64,000 nucleotides of DNA from Erigeron canadensis (GCF_010389155.1 NC_057761.1:6326501-6390500); one strand, 5' to 3'; positions 47,909 to 60,300 are shown, counted from the stretch's first letter. Notes: generated by a model from the sequence alone, not told the origin. Numbers and translations: made by a program.

Positions 47909-48614
47909 TCTTAGAATATGAGCACATAAACATACATAATCACGAGTAAGCGCAACGGAATAAATCGAAACATATATGCAATCAAATTAATTAACAAAGA
48001 CTAGAATTGAGTCGTGTACCTTATGCAAGTTCCAATAAAGATAATAATAATAAGATTATTATTAATGTTTAGGGTTTAAAGCAAAACCCCTCTACGATCG
48101 CACACTAGACACTCCGAATAGCGTATGCTAGTACTCGATCACAAACCAAACAAACCTTTTCCTTGAACCTTAAACTTCAAAGTCGAAACCCCTCTTAGGA
48201 GAAGGAATTTTGGCCACTTCAAAGAAAGGAAGAAAAAGGAGAGAATTTGCTTATGTGAAAAGTATATGAAAAACCAAGAATTAAGCCTCTATTTATAGGG
48301 CTTAATTAGGTTAATCTTAGCTTGGAAAATAAGTAACATAAAGGCTTAAACAAGCCTCTAAGTGGCGTCCCCCATCATGGACTTTAGGTCCAAGTCCATT
48401 TTTCGATTTTCACATTTTAATCCTCATCTTTAATCAATTAAATATAACTAACCCTTTAATTATGTTTAATTAATCATTTCGTGATCAAACTAATCAATAT
48501 ATTACTTTAATATATCAATTAGTATTATCGAGTTACCGTGTCATTTCGTGTGACCCCGTAGGCTTAAATTATTCCCGGACATGCGATTTATAATAAAATG
48601 ATCACACTCCAATA
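47909..48614 (-). repeat. Copia 2 5' LTR
   Basis: 706 bp; aligned to the 3' LTR except for the extra segment near 48209-48250 and a changed terminal dinucleotide. Confidence 0.88.
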
Positions 48615-48619
48615 ATAAG

Positions 48620-48998
48620 TCGGTCATTCTCAACATTCGAATATCATGCTTTTGAGAAAACACTGAGATTTTCTTAAAAAACCCACCAAAGCCTTTTCTT
48701 CTATCAAATGCAGATAAAACACAAAATCAAGTGTTTTGAAATAAGATATGATACTAGATGCTTGATTTCGGTTAGATAAAATGGTACCATCCTCTTTAAC
48801 ATACTTAAGAACCTTAATAACTTCCGAAACAACTTCATCAAACTTGTGATTGTTCAATGGTGAAATTCCCGTAGAACAACTGTTTAGCAAGTGTCTAACA
48901 CAATAGATAACAACCCCTAATCTAGTTTCATATTTAACCCTTTGAGCCTCATTTTGTTTATGGAAAGCTACGTCAATTAATGGATTGAATTTTTTCAC
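48620..48998 (-). pseudogene. hAT-family transposase, middle part
   Basis: The minus-strand frame KYETRLGVVIYCVRHLLNSC, then FDEVVSEVIKVLKYVKEDG and SIISYFKTLDFVFYLHLIEE, is diagnostic of plant TTF/DUF4371 hAT-like proteins. It runs into the ATAAG copy of copia 2. The stretch between these blocks is shorter than in intact family members, suggesting an internal deletion before the copia insertion. Confidence 0.7.
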
Positions 48999-48999
48999 A

Positions 49000-49655
49000 A
49001 GGTTTTGATATTTATGAAATGCTTTATTATGAAAAAACTATCAATTATATTAAGAAGTGGTAGTGTCTAGTTGTCCTTCGACTTGAGACACATAAGTATG
49101 TCCCGGAGTACGTAGTCTCATGCTTTGATTCAGTTTCGAACCTGGAACTTAACTGACATTAGTATGAGCTGTTTTGGGTGTGAGGTGAAATATGGAAGGG
49201 ACGTATGTTGTTAAGAAAGGATTTGTTTGCCAAAGTGTTGGAAAGATATCACGCGGCCATGCGTTGAAAGGAACTGATTAAGTGCATGGCCATGCCCCAG
49301 GTACATTACTAGAATGTGTTTCTAAGTAATTGATAACGCTCAAATTATACATATTTAATTTAGCGTTTTTGTGCCATTTAACAAATAAATATGACCCATT
49401 TAACGAATAAATATGACCCATTTGAATGTAATTTAATGTATTTTAGTTACTTATTACTCGCATAAGTGTTTTTTAAGGTTGCATTGGAAATTGATGGGGA
49501 AATGCACTAAAAAAGACAATAAAACGTTGTTGCATTGTTTTGGCTCCAATTTATTCATTCGAACTCCGATCGAGACGATTCAACTTTCTACGAATTCAGA
49601 AAATTAAAATATGCAAGTTTCATGTTGATCACTTTCGATGAATTAGCCACAATGA
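49000..49655. other. Spacer, nothing recognised
   Basis: No gene. A small direct repeat AATAAATATGACCCATTT occurs twice at about 49384 and 49406. Confidence 0.5.
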
Positions 49656-49664
49656 TTACTTTTT

Positions 49665-50569
49665 GGGTTAAGTCACTGGATTAACAATGTAATTTCCCTC
49701 ATTTACATGGTTGCCCATTGAATTGGATTATTGATGTATATCACCCATATACTTTTCAATTTTTTACATGATTGACCAACTGTTGACCTGATAACCTGCT
49801 ATAACAGGTTAATCTCTATTTGCATGGTTACTCATTGAACTAGATGACTAATGTACTTTGCCTCATTTACATGGTTGCCCATTGAACATGACTATTAGTA
49901 TATATCACCAACATACTTTTCTATTTTTTACTTGGTTGACCAAATGTGGACATGATGACCTACAATAACAGGTTAAACTATATATTTACTTTTTATTTTT
50001 TTCAGAAATTATCTTCATCGTCTTAATTCCGGCAACCATGTTCGTTCGATAATTCCGATAAAAATTCCGCAACCATGTTCTTTCGTTTCAAATTGACCCA
50101 AATGTACTGGGTCGTTAGTTCAGAAATTTGGGTGATGCTGGACTTTAAAATATTTTCAGGCGGGTTATTCTTGTTCAAAAGGAAAAGTGAAATCCTAGAG
50201 TACGGGTCATAACGGATTGATTTGATTGATGGTTTGTTAAATTTCTGAAAAAATAAAAATAGAGAGTAACTTGTTATTGTAAGTCATCATGTCGACATTT
50301 GGTCAACCATGTAAAAATTAGATAAGTATGTGGGTGATGTATATTAATAATTCAATTCGATGAAGAACCATGTAAATGAGGGGAAGTACATTACTCATCA
50401 AGTTCAATTGGCAACCATGTAAATTGAGATTAACCTGTTATAGCAGGTCAGTAGTTGGTCAACCATGTAAAAAATTGAAAAGTATATGGGTGATACACCT
50501 CAATAATCCAGTTCAATGGGCAACCATGTAAATGAGGGAAAGTACGTTGTTCATCCAGTGACTTAACCC
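49665..50569. mobile_element. Mutator-type long-inverted-repeat element (905 bp)
   Basis: Ends GGGTTAAGTCACTGGATTAA (left) and, from the right, GGGTTAAGTCACTGGATGAA. Identical 9-bp flanks TTACTTTTT at 49656-49664 and 50570-50578. Arms of about 320 bp pair with each other and contain repeats of ATTTACATGGTTGCCCATTG and AACCTGTTATAGCAGGT. A unique centre of about 270 bp lies near 49990-50260. Non-coding, so a MULE-derived MITE/foldback. Confidence 0.88.
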
Positions 50570-50578
50570 TTACTTTTT

Positions 50579-51465
50579 AGAAGATTGAAGCATAAAGATA
50601 ATCCATGAAAGCGACGTTATTACTGGACCTCATTCAATCATAAATCTATGCATCACATACGTTTCATAGTAATATTGGAAATTGCTCAAGATTTATAAGT
50701 TATGGACAAGATTTCTTGCACCCCACTTGTAATATAAATTCATCAATGCACAAAAGAGGGAAATAAAGAATCAGATATCTCTATTAGCTGTTTTGGAACG
50801 CACATGCTTGAATAGTATACTTCTGCTCACTACTGTAGACCAAAAACTTTATGTCGGAAAGTTCATTGCAAATTATTGAAGATATGTACTATAAATAGCA
50901 CGCGTAGAAGAACGTTCAAGGTGTGCCTCCTAGTGAGAGCTACCATCTCACAGATTACCCAAAATGTCATTTGCCCAATTCAATTCTCAAAACACTTAGT
51001 CATGCCCTCGGATTGACTGTGTTGGTGACGTAGTCGATCTCTACCGAACGATAAAGAGACATGCCGCTGAGTTCAATCACCACTTATGTTCAAAATAAAA
51101 TAAAAAAAAATACAAATTCTATTTAGATACAAACCTTAATGACCATATGTATATTGAGAGATTATGAGATGAACAATATTTTCTTTTAGATCTTATTAAC
51201 TGCCATGGAGGTATAAACGAGTCTGCTATTTTGCGGGAGTGTTTTTCATTTTGTCGCTCATAAAAGGGTATTGGTGATTAAATAATTAATGGATTAGTAT
51301 AAAACTAATTTGAGTTTTAATCAAAATATAATTTGTGGTTTTTGGTAGATTTAATAAAATGTGAACTAAAATTGTGTAAATATAAAAATATTAATAAAAA
51401 TTGGATAATTATGTAATTAGGATGTATTTTTTTTGAAAAAATATAAAACTAATTAATTTTAGTTA
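50579..51465. other. Spacer, nothing recognised
   Basis: AT-rich, no structured repeat or frame of note. Confidence 0.5.
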
Positions 51466-51690
51466 TATTGGGTTAATAGCCTAGTGGCAAAGTGCAGTCT
51501 TTCCAATGAAGACTTAAATCTAAGAGGACCTTAGGTCGAGTCTTGAGCGACAAGATTTTTATCCCTATTAATGTCGTGTTTAAGTGAATTAATAGGATGT
51601 TTTCTTCCAATTAGATATTCAATGAGCAAGTTCTCTACTGAAAACCGGTTAAAACAACATAGTGTCCAGTGCCTATAAAAAAAGAAAATA
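51466..51690 (+). mobile_element. tRNA-derived SINE
   Basis: Box A-like TAGCCTAGTGG at 51477-51487 and box B-like AGGTCGAGTCT at 51533-51543, about 46 bp apart, are the internal RNA polymerase III promoter boxes. The unit ends in TATAAAAAAAGAAAATA at 51674-51690. The neighbouring minus-strand frame at 51531-51779 is not a gene. Confidence 0.55.
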
Positions 51691-52227
51691 TAGTAGAACC
51701 TCGATAAAATAATACTCGATAAATTAATAACCTCGATAAAACTAATAATTTGTCTGGTGCTAACTTGAGACCAATACAAAACTAGACCACAATCAATAAA
51801 ATAATAAGATAATAACTTTTTTGAAATACTAGTGTAATTATATTGGTCCCAATGAAACTATAAATTAATAATTCTTAAAATATTCTAAAATTTTAAAATT
51901 GTCTAGTAAAATTGAAGTTATAGTCATTTGTTTTCTTTTTTAACTTTAAATCTATAATGAGTTTTTTTATTTTATTTTTAAATCTCCATATTTCACTTAA
52001 GAGTTCAACATTATCTTCTCATATTGTAACAAAAAGTTGTGAAGTGTTGTTGCCGCTTGCAATGCTTCTTTCCAAATGTCTGGTTGAAAGCTACCGAATC
52101 ATCATCAAGTTCGTCATACATGAATCTCTTTAAATTGATAATTTATTAATTATCGATATAATAATATCACGCTAAATTGATAAAATACCCTGGTCCCGAC
52201 ATTATTAATTTATAGAGGTTTTTAAGT
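51691..52227. mobile_element. Pogo/Emigrant (Lemi1)-like element with transposase remnant
   Basis: Left end TAGTAGAACCTCGATAAAAT and reverse-complemented right end TTAAAAACCTCTATAAATTA resemble the Emigrant/Lemi1 terminus AGTAAAACCTCTATAAATTA. At 52020-52130 the minus strand reads, with one frameshift, a block DELDDDSVAF then PDIWKEALQAATTLHNFLLQ, as in the C-terminal tail of pogo/CENP-B-like plant transposases. The rest of the transposase is missing. Confidence 0.6.
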
Positions 52228-52332
52228 ATCCATAAAAAGGTAACCTTTATATACAAATTTCCTATTAAAAAGAATCTATTTAGTTTCTTCTATTTAAAGG
52301 ATCCTATTTTTAAAATTTTTGCAATAAAAGGG

Positions 52333-52684
52333 ATGTCATTAGCTTTTAACGTCAGCCCCCCATTAAGTATCACATCCCCATTGTCATGTCATCAAAATTG
52401 CTTGCTTACGTGACTTTTGATTTTGACTGAAAATACATATATATGTGTTTTTATACACTAAAAACACATTCAAATCACGAAAGTTTCGGTCAAAACTCCT
52501 TCTATACATAAAAACACATATGTATGTATTTCAAAAAACACAAAAACACACTCAAAATTTCCTTTCGTACACAGACACATACATATATGTATTTTTAGTC
52601 AAAATCAAATGTCATATAAGCAATTTTGATGATGTGGAAGTGATGATATAATAGGAGGGTTGACGTTAAAAGCTAATGACATTT
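52333..52684. mobile_element. Inverted-repeat MITE (about 350 bp)
   Basis: Left arm ATGTCATTAGCTTTTAACGT pairs with the right arm ending ACGTTAAAAGCTAATGACAT; homology goes on through CATCAAAATTGCTT and TTTGATTTTGACT. The centre holds ATACATATATGTATTT-type palindromes. Possible ends GGGATGTCATT/AATGACATTTC; the flanking 9-mers agree at only 6 positions, so family assignment is open. Confidence 0.65.
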
Positions 52685-52942
52685 CTGCAGGAACTAGAGG
52701 GATACCCACGCGTTACAGCGGCACATGTGGAAAAAGAAAGGCGGTTAAATGTGGGGTATCATTAACAAAAAACAATGGGCTGTATTGAATAGAAATACAC
52801 GTGATGCGGCTAATAATTTTAATCAAATATAGAAATTAAACTGAGATCTTGTCTTTTACGTCAAATAACTCTTATCAAACCAGCGTTATAAAGATTAAAA
52901 TAAAATTGAAAAAAAAAACTCATTTCAATCTACATGTACATA

Positions 52943-53786
52943 TGTAAGAACCCAAACCTTTTAATCAAAATCGAATATTTATTTATTTATTTATTTATTT
53001 ACAGTGCCCACTGCGGCACAGTGAGGCAAAACACCTCCACTGCGGCGCAGTGGAAAGCCTTGGCAAATAATGAAAGGAAGCTCACTGCGGTGCAGTGAGG
53101 CACGACACACCCACTGCGGCGCAATGGATAAACTCGGCAACAAAAATCCATTAGCCCACTGCGACGCAGTGGGACTACCTGCAGCAAACTGCTTGATCAA
53201 AAACCAGATTTTTCCCTACACTTGACTCAATTTGCTAAAACCAAACACCATTTCAACTTCAACATTTCCCAATACCAAAACATGACATTTAAAACATATA
53301 AATCACCAAATTTTTAAGATTAAGAACCCTAAATTTAATAACAAATAGAATTAGGGTTATGGGAATCATTACCTCAAGAATGAGAGACAAAGAATTAGGG
53401 TTATCAAAACACAATTCTTCCCCTTTTCTTCCTAAAATTTTCGGCCATCACCACCTCCTCACAACCCTCAAATTTCAGTTTCTTTTACAATTGGAGATGG
53501 TTATTGTTATTGTTCTAAGATTAAATTCTTTAATTTGAGATTTGGAGTCTCAATTGCATGAATTGAAGAATCAAGAAGAATGGAGAAGTAGTTGAATTGA
53601 GTGAGTGGGAAAAAAATGAGTCACAAAACTAAGTGGCTGGATTTTTTGTGGGTTTAATACCCGCTAGCCACTATAGTTCTCACTAAATTAACCCCTTAAC
53701 TCAAATAAAATACTAGAAAATTAATTAAATGTCAAAACTATAAAAATGGTTAATTTTCTATTACCTTAAAATACTGGAATGTTACA
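52943..53786 (+). mobile_element. Solo LTR with ACATA target duplication
   Basis: It starts TGTAAGAACCCAAACC and ends GGAATGTTACA (mutually inverted ends); ACATA lies at 52938-52942 and 53787-53791. 844 bp, no internal region, so it is a recombination remnant. It contains five hairpin motifs near 53008-53170 and a (TTTA)n run. Minus-strand 62-69-codon frames across the hairpins are chance. Confidence 0.85.
53008..53172 (+). repeat. Array of five short hairpins, CACTGCGGCGCAGTG type
   Basis: CCCACTGCGGCACAGTGAGG, TCCACTGCGGCGCAGTGGA, CTCACTGCGGTGCAGTGAGG, CCCACTGCGGCGCAATGGA and CCCACTGCGACGCAGTGGGA, spaced roughly 30-50 bp. Each is an imperfect inverted repeat of about 7 bp arms with a CACTGCG core. 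They differ from each other mainly in compensable positions. Confidence 0.85.
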
Positions 53787-53791
53787 ACATA

Positions 53792-54359
53792 GTGATCGAA
53801 CAAGTTGCAAATATCAACATACCACAATATCAATTACCTAAACGTACTAACATCTTTATTTCAAAAAATGAATGATAGATATGTAGATGCATAAGATTTT
53901 TCTAAGGGTATTTTAGGAAGTTCAGGAATAAAGTGTTTGGGTAAATGTAAATTATAAGGGTAAAATAGAGAATTTAAAGGTATAGTGTTTAATTTGGGGA
54001 GAGGTAGTTTGTTTATATAGGGAGTATAGATATAGATTTTTAGAAATAAGTTTTATGAAAACTAAATATTTTTACTTTAATAAGAAAATTTGTGTAAAAA
54101 GTTACTTTCTCTATAGATTTTCCCCTAAAATGTTTTTTAAACGTAGATATAAAAAATTCAATTTTTCAATCAGTAAAACTGAGTTGTGATGTGGATAGTC
54201 GTTTAATCATCCAGAAAGGCTCTAAACATGTGGCTGTAGTCGTTTAAACTTAAAAAACTTGTTACTTTTTTCTGACACGGGGTCCTCTGGTGGTGGTGCG
54301 GTGGACGACTGGTGGTAGTATGGTAAATATTGTCCGGGGATGAGCTTTTTTTTGGGAAT
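53792..54359. other. Upstream region of the CLC-e gene
   Basis: No transposon signal. TATATAGGGAGTATAGA near 54016-54034 may be a TATA-like segment. The translated start is set at 54360; the in-frame codons before it (from 54330) contain no ATG. Confidence 0.4.
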
Positions 54360-57300
54360 ATGGGGACCCTTACAACAACACCACCACTTGTTCTTCAAAC
54401 CCCAAATAACATTGCTTCTTTATCATCACCACTTTTTAGTTTGGCAGATGCATTCAAGTCCAAATGCACATACAAATATAAATACAAATACAAATACAAT
54501 GGCTTGTGTTTCCGCCACCGTGGCCGTCTGTTCGTCTGCGCTGCTACTAAGAAACCTGAAAGTGATAATAATCAAGAAGAGGAAGAAGAAGGTGGAATAT
54601 TAGGAGGAAATAGTGGCATAATATCCGCCTGTTTTGTTGGTCTCCTTACTGGCCTCTCTGTAGTCCTCTTCAATATCCTGGTATATCTAATTGCATATAT
54701 ATATATATTTATACACAATACAATGCTTCATTATACATATCAACAACAACAACAACAACAAAGACCCAATCCCTAGGCGGGTTATGGGGGAGGTGAGTCG
54801 TAGACGGTCTTACCTCTACCCAAAGGGAGAGAGGCTGCTTCCATAAGGACCTCCGGCCACAAAGAGGTGAAAGTCGAAAAGTGTAAAGAGTTTAGTTATG
54901 ATACCTGTGGGTCTACGATAGCAAGGAAGAAAATATCTGTCTATTGAGTATCATCTAACTACATTAAGCGTAGGGGGAGTAACAAGCATGCAACCTGACA
55001 TACTTTAGCACAGGTCCGACAATAACTATACACTAGCAACCCTATTGGACATATTAAACAACATAAAAGTGTAAAAACATAGCAACCTAGCCTACTGCAA
55101 GAAACCCAACATAGGATATGGAAACCACCATGCATACATAACTACCATGCAAGAAAGATAACTGGGGCTAAACAACCTATGAAACTAGGTTCTAAGGCGG
55201 CGTAGCTAGACTAATCCTAATCCTAATCCTCACATATACTCTCCAAGCCCCTATAGTAATCCTAATCCTCTAAACCCTCACTCAATGGTCACGTCCTCCG
55301 ACAGACAAAGCATTTTGGGGTCAGCCTAGCATGACCTCCCCCCTCGGTTTAGGCTTACCTCAACTTAAGGCCTAAAACCAATACGGAGGTCACGGAGAAC
55401 CAAAGTCTAAGTAAAAGTCTAAGTAAAAAGTCTACAAAATCTAATCCCATATGCCTTTCACCCCTTGTCCACGTCCCCCGCCAAGAACTTCCTTTGGAGC
55501 ATTCGGTATCCTGCCCTTCCCCCTTCATCGACCTAAAATATACATATATCCTGCCCTTCCCCCTTCATTATACATATATGTATGTATATATATTGCGTGA
55601 AGTGATCAAGTGAGAACCAAAATAATGGTGAGAACCACTAAAATACCATCTGTAATCTAATTATATAATATATACACACAATACAATGCTTCATTATACA
55701 TATATGTATGCATATATATTGCGTGGAGTGATCAAGTAAGAACCAAAATAATGGTGAGAACCACTAAAATACCATCTCTAAGGGTTTAGCCCATAAAATT
55801 AATACCATTTTCATATGCGTCCGTCCTTTAGAACGGATAAGGGCAACGCCCGTACCGTATCCATACGTTTTCAACACGCAACCCATATGATTTTTCACAA
55901 TTTTTTTTTTTGGAATGGGTTTTTGTTAAAAGAAAATAAAAAAGTAAAAAAAAAATTTCAAAAAATTAAAATTAAAAATTAAAAAAATTAAAAAATCACA
56001 CCAAAAAGGAGAAAGAGGGAGAGAAACTAGTGGTTCTCATGGTTCCCTCCTATGTTTTGGTTGTCATATTAACCCTACCCTAGATATTGCATATTCATAT
56101 ATTTGTGTTGCTATTCACTGAATGTAAATAAATAGTTTTGAGAAGAAAATTGGATTAAGTGGTTCTATTTGCCAATGAGCTCTTGGTCTAGTGGTCTATG
56201 GTGGAGGTTAGCATTGGCGTTTAATCACTATTTTGGGTGCTACCTTGCATTTGTTTGGTTGGCTTAATGAAATTTGTCGTTCAAAAAGACAAAAAAAAAA
56301 ACACTGGTTAGTACTTAATTTAAAGGGATAATGACACCGGGGTGTAACCAACTATGTCAAATTGGTTATGTAGTGTGGTGACCTACTCGGACGTTCAATT
56401 AATGTAAGTACCTACGAATTTTGTGCAATTAGTGGAAAGACCGTTTTATTTGGGCTAATCAATGTAAGTAGCTATGTGTCTATTTTGTTCAAACAATGTA
56501 AGGTCCTTACATATATTACATAGGTACAACAAAATTCATAGGTACATACATTGATTGAATGCGTGAATTAGTCACTACACTACATCACCATTTTGGCATA
56601 GTTGTTTACACTCTGGTGCCATTATCCCTAATTTAAACCTTTTGACACAGATAGGATGGGAAGAAGTGAATACGAATAAAGATATGAAGTTTATCTAATC
56701 ATAAATGGAGTAATTTATAGCAAAGGAGTATGGCTATTTATCAATACTAGAGTTTGTTCTCTTCAACTCCAATGCTAAAATGTTACGCCTGTGCAGATGT
56801 TACTATTCTCTTTAGGTTAGTTTGTCATGTAACTATGGCTATCCAGTAAAAGAAATATTTTCCAAAGGTTGTAGGTATATTAAGGTGTAGGTGTTTTAGC
56901 TTATGGTGCTTGCACAGATGATGTTTACTAATAAGATGTGCCCTAAATCCTAGTCTACATCTCGATTATCATAAGTGGTTGTTAGGTTAAGAGTTTGAGA
57001 GAAGCTCGCTCTTTACCATCTGCATTTGATAAAGAGGTTGCTTTCATAAATTGTTTCACTAGACCATTGGTTTATAAAGCATAACATGCTGCAGAACATG
57101 TCTGCATTAGCTAACGTGGAGTTCATGCATTTACGTCCTTATGCTATAGAGGGGGTTAGGGATGGTGCATCTTGGTGGTCTGGGTGTAGGTGAGGGATCT
57201 TTGAGGCAACCACCAAGGATCTTCCAAAGTCAATATGCGCGTAATGAGCCTCCAAAATAATGCATCTTGCTTGCAGTGTGGTCAATCATAGACATTTGGG

Positions 57301-60300
57301 ATGGATAGCATCATGTGCATCTCTCTGCGGAAGAGATTTTTTGGTTAACCCAAGAGACATTAAAGTAGTAGAAATGTTAGAGAAAATCGCATCATCTTAT
57401 ACAAAACAATAGCAAAAAAATCCTTTATTAGGCAGTAAGGAAAGTTATAGAACAAGGAAGAAATCGTGTATGGAGAGGACAGAATTGACAAAAGCTGATT
57501 TGAGAGATTAATAGTAAGTCAAATCTAGGCTTTTGTAGGTCAAAGGATCAAACGAGCCCCATGTCAGGTTTGGTTTGACCCATTGGCACCTAAGTCAGAT
57601 TGCTTTCTTGGAAAGGAGCATAGCATCTCTGCTCTTCACTTGCTATGCCAGGAGTTTTGATTATTCATGTTCTTTCTTGCAATGTGTTTACCTGTATACA
57701 CATCAGGAAAAAAGAGGAAGACGAAATCGCTCAATAATGTAAATGGTATTATCAACTAATCTATGGTGTCTATCTTTGGTTTATTCATGGGCTCTATCAA
57801 AGCAGAGTGAAATCAAGTGCAACATGTGAAAGATATAAGCTGATCATTTTGTATGCAACAAATCTACTTGGTAGAATATATGTTTTATATTGGTAATATA
57901 TATCGAAAGTCATGTTCTTTCCTAGACTAGGCTAAAAATATGTTTTTTGGGGCTGCTATATATCTGGTATGCCGAGTATATTACGAGGATGAATGCACAT
58001 ACCTTTCATACGAATCTCCAAGGTTGTCACAGTAGTTGCAGATTTAGAGTAGATATGTGTGGGTACAGTCTGGGCGTGCTGACTGCAAAGTAGCAGTGAG
58101 CACAATTATGGCCGAAGAAAAGATACCCGTTATTGAATCATCTTCAAATGCATAAATTAATGGCATTAAGTGTCAGCTTGGAAGAGAAGTTGTACTTCAC
58201 TTATTAGGGCCTGTATGTCCGTAATACGTTCTTGTTTTATATATACTGTTATATATAAAAATTTCGCTTGTACGTCCTCATTATGTATCTGTGCATGTTT
58301 GATTAACCTCTCTACATAGTTTTACACGTGTGTCCCCTAAAAGTGGCTATATGAGGGGCATATGTATAGCGGTATTAGAAGATATAAATGGTTACAATGA
58401 TTTATTCTGTATTTACAATTGGTATGAAATGTAACAACGTAATGAGTAATCTGTTTTGTTGATTAGGTGCATGAAATTCGTGATATTTGCTGGGATGGAA
58501 TTCCATCTCGAGGAACCTCATGGTTAAGAGAGTTGCCACATGAGAATTTGTGGGAGCGTATAGTCTTGATACCAACTTGTGGAGGATTGATTGTTAGTTT
58601 TCTGAACGTCTTTCAAAGTTCTTTGGAAGAAGGAAAATCAGCAGATAGGGTAAAATCTGTTCTGAAACCCATAGTGAAGGCTCTAGCTGCTGCTGTAACA
58701 CTTGGAACTGGGAACTCTCTTGGCCCTGAAGGTCCAAGTGTTGAGATTGGCGCATCAGTGGCTAAGGGAGTTGGTTCGTTATTTGACAAAGATGCTCAGA
58801 GAAAACTCTCTCTTAAAGCTGCGGGCTCAGCTGCTGGAATTTCATCTGGTTAATGATCTGTTATCTATTTTCTTAAAGTTAAATGCAAATATGGATATAT
58901 TAGCTTCATCTGATTATTGGACTTTGTGCATATCTCGAATCCTTTCTGTTTATTTCAGTCCGCCCTACCTAACTAGAAAGTTTATTGACAGCTAAGAACT
59001 GTTATGTAGAGTGTCCACTACAAAGAAAATGTTATGTAGTTACTTACAGTGCAGGTTTTGTTGTGTTCTTTCAGGTTTCAATGCTGCTGTTGCTGGGTGC
59101 TTTTTTGCTGTAGAGTCAGTCTTATGGCCATCACCTGCTGAGTCATCGTTATCATTGGCAAATACAACATCTACAGTCATTCTTAGTGCTGTGATAGCCT
59201 CCGTGGTGTCAGAAATTGGTCTTGGATCTGAACCTGCCTTTATGGTTCCAGACTATGATTTCCGCTCAGCAAGTGGTATCTTCTTATTTCCAAATTACAT
59301 TTCATCTACCAACTGTTACATACTTGATAGAAGCATGATATTCTTCAAAAGAGTGGCTTTATGCCATCTCATTTAAGGATTAAATGCAGTTTCCGCAAGA
59401 TAAATGTTGCTAAATTATTCACCTAGTGTGAACTTAATTTCCCTTCATATAGTTTCTATGTAAACCTAGGATGTTCATTTGCTCTAGATCGTCTAATACA
59501 ACAAGTTTTAACTTTCTTGAGATTCCCAAAAAAACTTAGTAACCCAAAACTAACTTCCTCAAACCTGTGTGCTAGAGGTCTTGAGGTTTGAGGTCATCTC
59601 TCTACCAGGAGTGGGTGCATAAATCAGTGTGCCCTCATCTCCCTGGTTTACTAACTACGGGGTGATGTTTTCTATATCTTTGAAGAAGATAGGGAAATAA
59701 ACCATAGTATAACTTGCATATATTATTTCTGATAGGTAAATTTGTTGCATAATTACTGTATTTTTGTTTCAGAACTTCCACTGTATCTTTTGTTGGGTGT
59801 TTTTTGTGGGCTTGTTTCTTTGAGCTTATCTTGGTGCACATCATGGATGACAATGGCTACCGACAACATTCAGAAGACCTTTTCCATGCCAAAGGCAATT
59901 TTCCCTGTACTTGGTGGTTTTTCTGTTGGACTCATAGCCTTGTTATATCCTGAAGTTCTGTACTGGGGCTTTGAGAATGTTGATGTCCTCTTAGAGTCTC
60001 GGCCGCTTGTGAAAGGCCTCCCTGTTGAACTATTATTGCAGTTAGTAGCAATTAAAATAGTGGCAACATCTTTTTGTCGTGCATGTGGGTTAGTAGGAGG
60101 CTACTATGCCCCATCTCTTTTTATTGGTGCGGCTACAGGAATGGCATATGGGAAAGTATTCGGTTCTATGATCCCTCAACTCAGTCCAATCTTTCATCTA
60201 CCAGGTCTCGAGGTCGCATCACCACAAGCATATGGCTTGGTAATATATTTGTTTTTCACTACAGTATAAAGATAGGAATTCTAATTTGAAGTACAATTCT

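Larger units (their letters stand above)
40777..48614 (-). mobile_element. Ty1/copia retrotransposon 2, minus strand, complete with LTRs but defective
   Basis: LTRs 40777-41443 (3') and 47909-48614 (5'). ATAAG on both sides (40772-40776, 48615-48619) is the target duplication. On the minus strand, primer site TGGTATCACGAGCC follows the 5' LTR and purine tract CAAGTGGGAGC precedes the 3' LTR. The gag, protease, integrase, RT, RNase H order fits copia. Multiple stops and shifts make it inactive. The 5' LTR carries about 40 bp (GGCCACTTCAAAGAAAGG...) absent from the 3' LTR. It landed within a hAT pseudogene. Confidence 0.92.
54681..58466 (+). other. CLC-e intron 1 (3.8 kb) with repeats
   Basis: It holds a SINE (54741-54890), a tandem duplication (55560-55790), a second SINE-like unit (56172-56302) and a Mutator-type MITE (56325-56628). 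The stretch 54890-55560 has many CCTAATCC/CCCTTCCCCC motifs and may be decayed non-LTR sequence. 56640-58460 shows nothing else. Confidence 0.6.

Noticed and set aside
53008..53172. CRISPR-like array of regularly spaced palindromic repeats
   Set aside because: Only five degenerate short hairpins with uneven spacing inside a plant LTR; no cas genes and a eukaryotic genome.
52991..53200. Minus-strand 62-69-codon frames with Cys/Arg-rich repeats
   Set aside because: Created by the hairpin array in the solo LTR.
56172..56302. Functional tRNA gene
   Set aside because: Box A is convincing but box B is weak, no cloverleaf can be drawn and it ends in an A-rich tail, so SINE-like is preferred.
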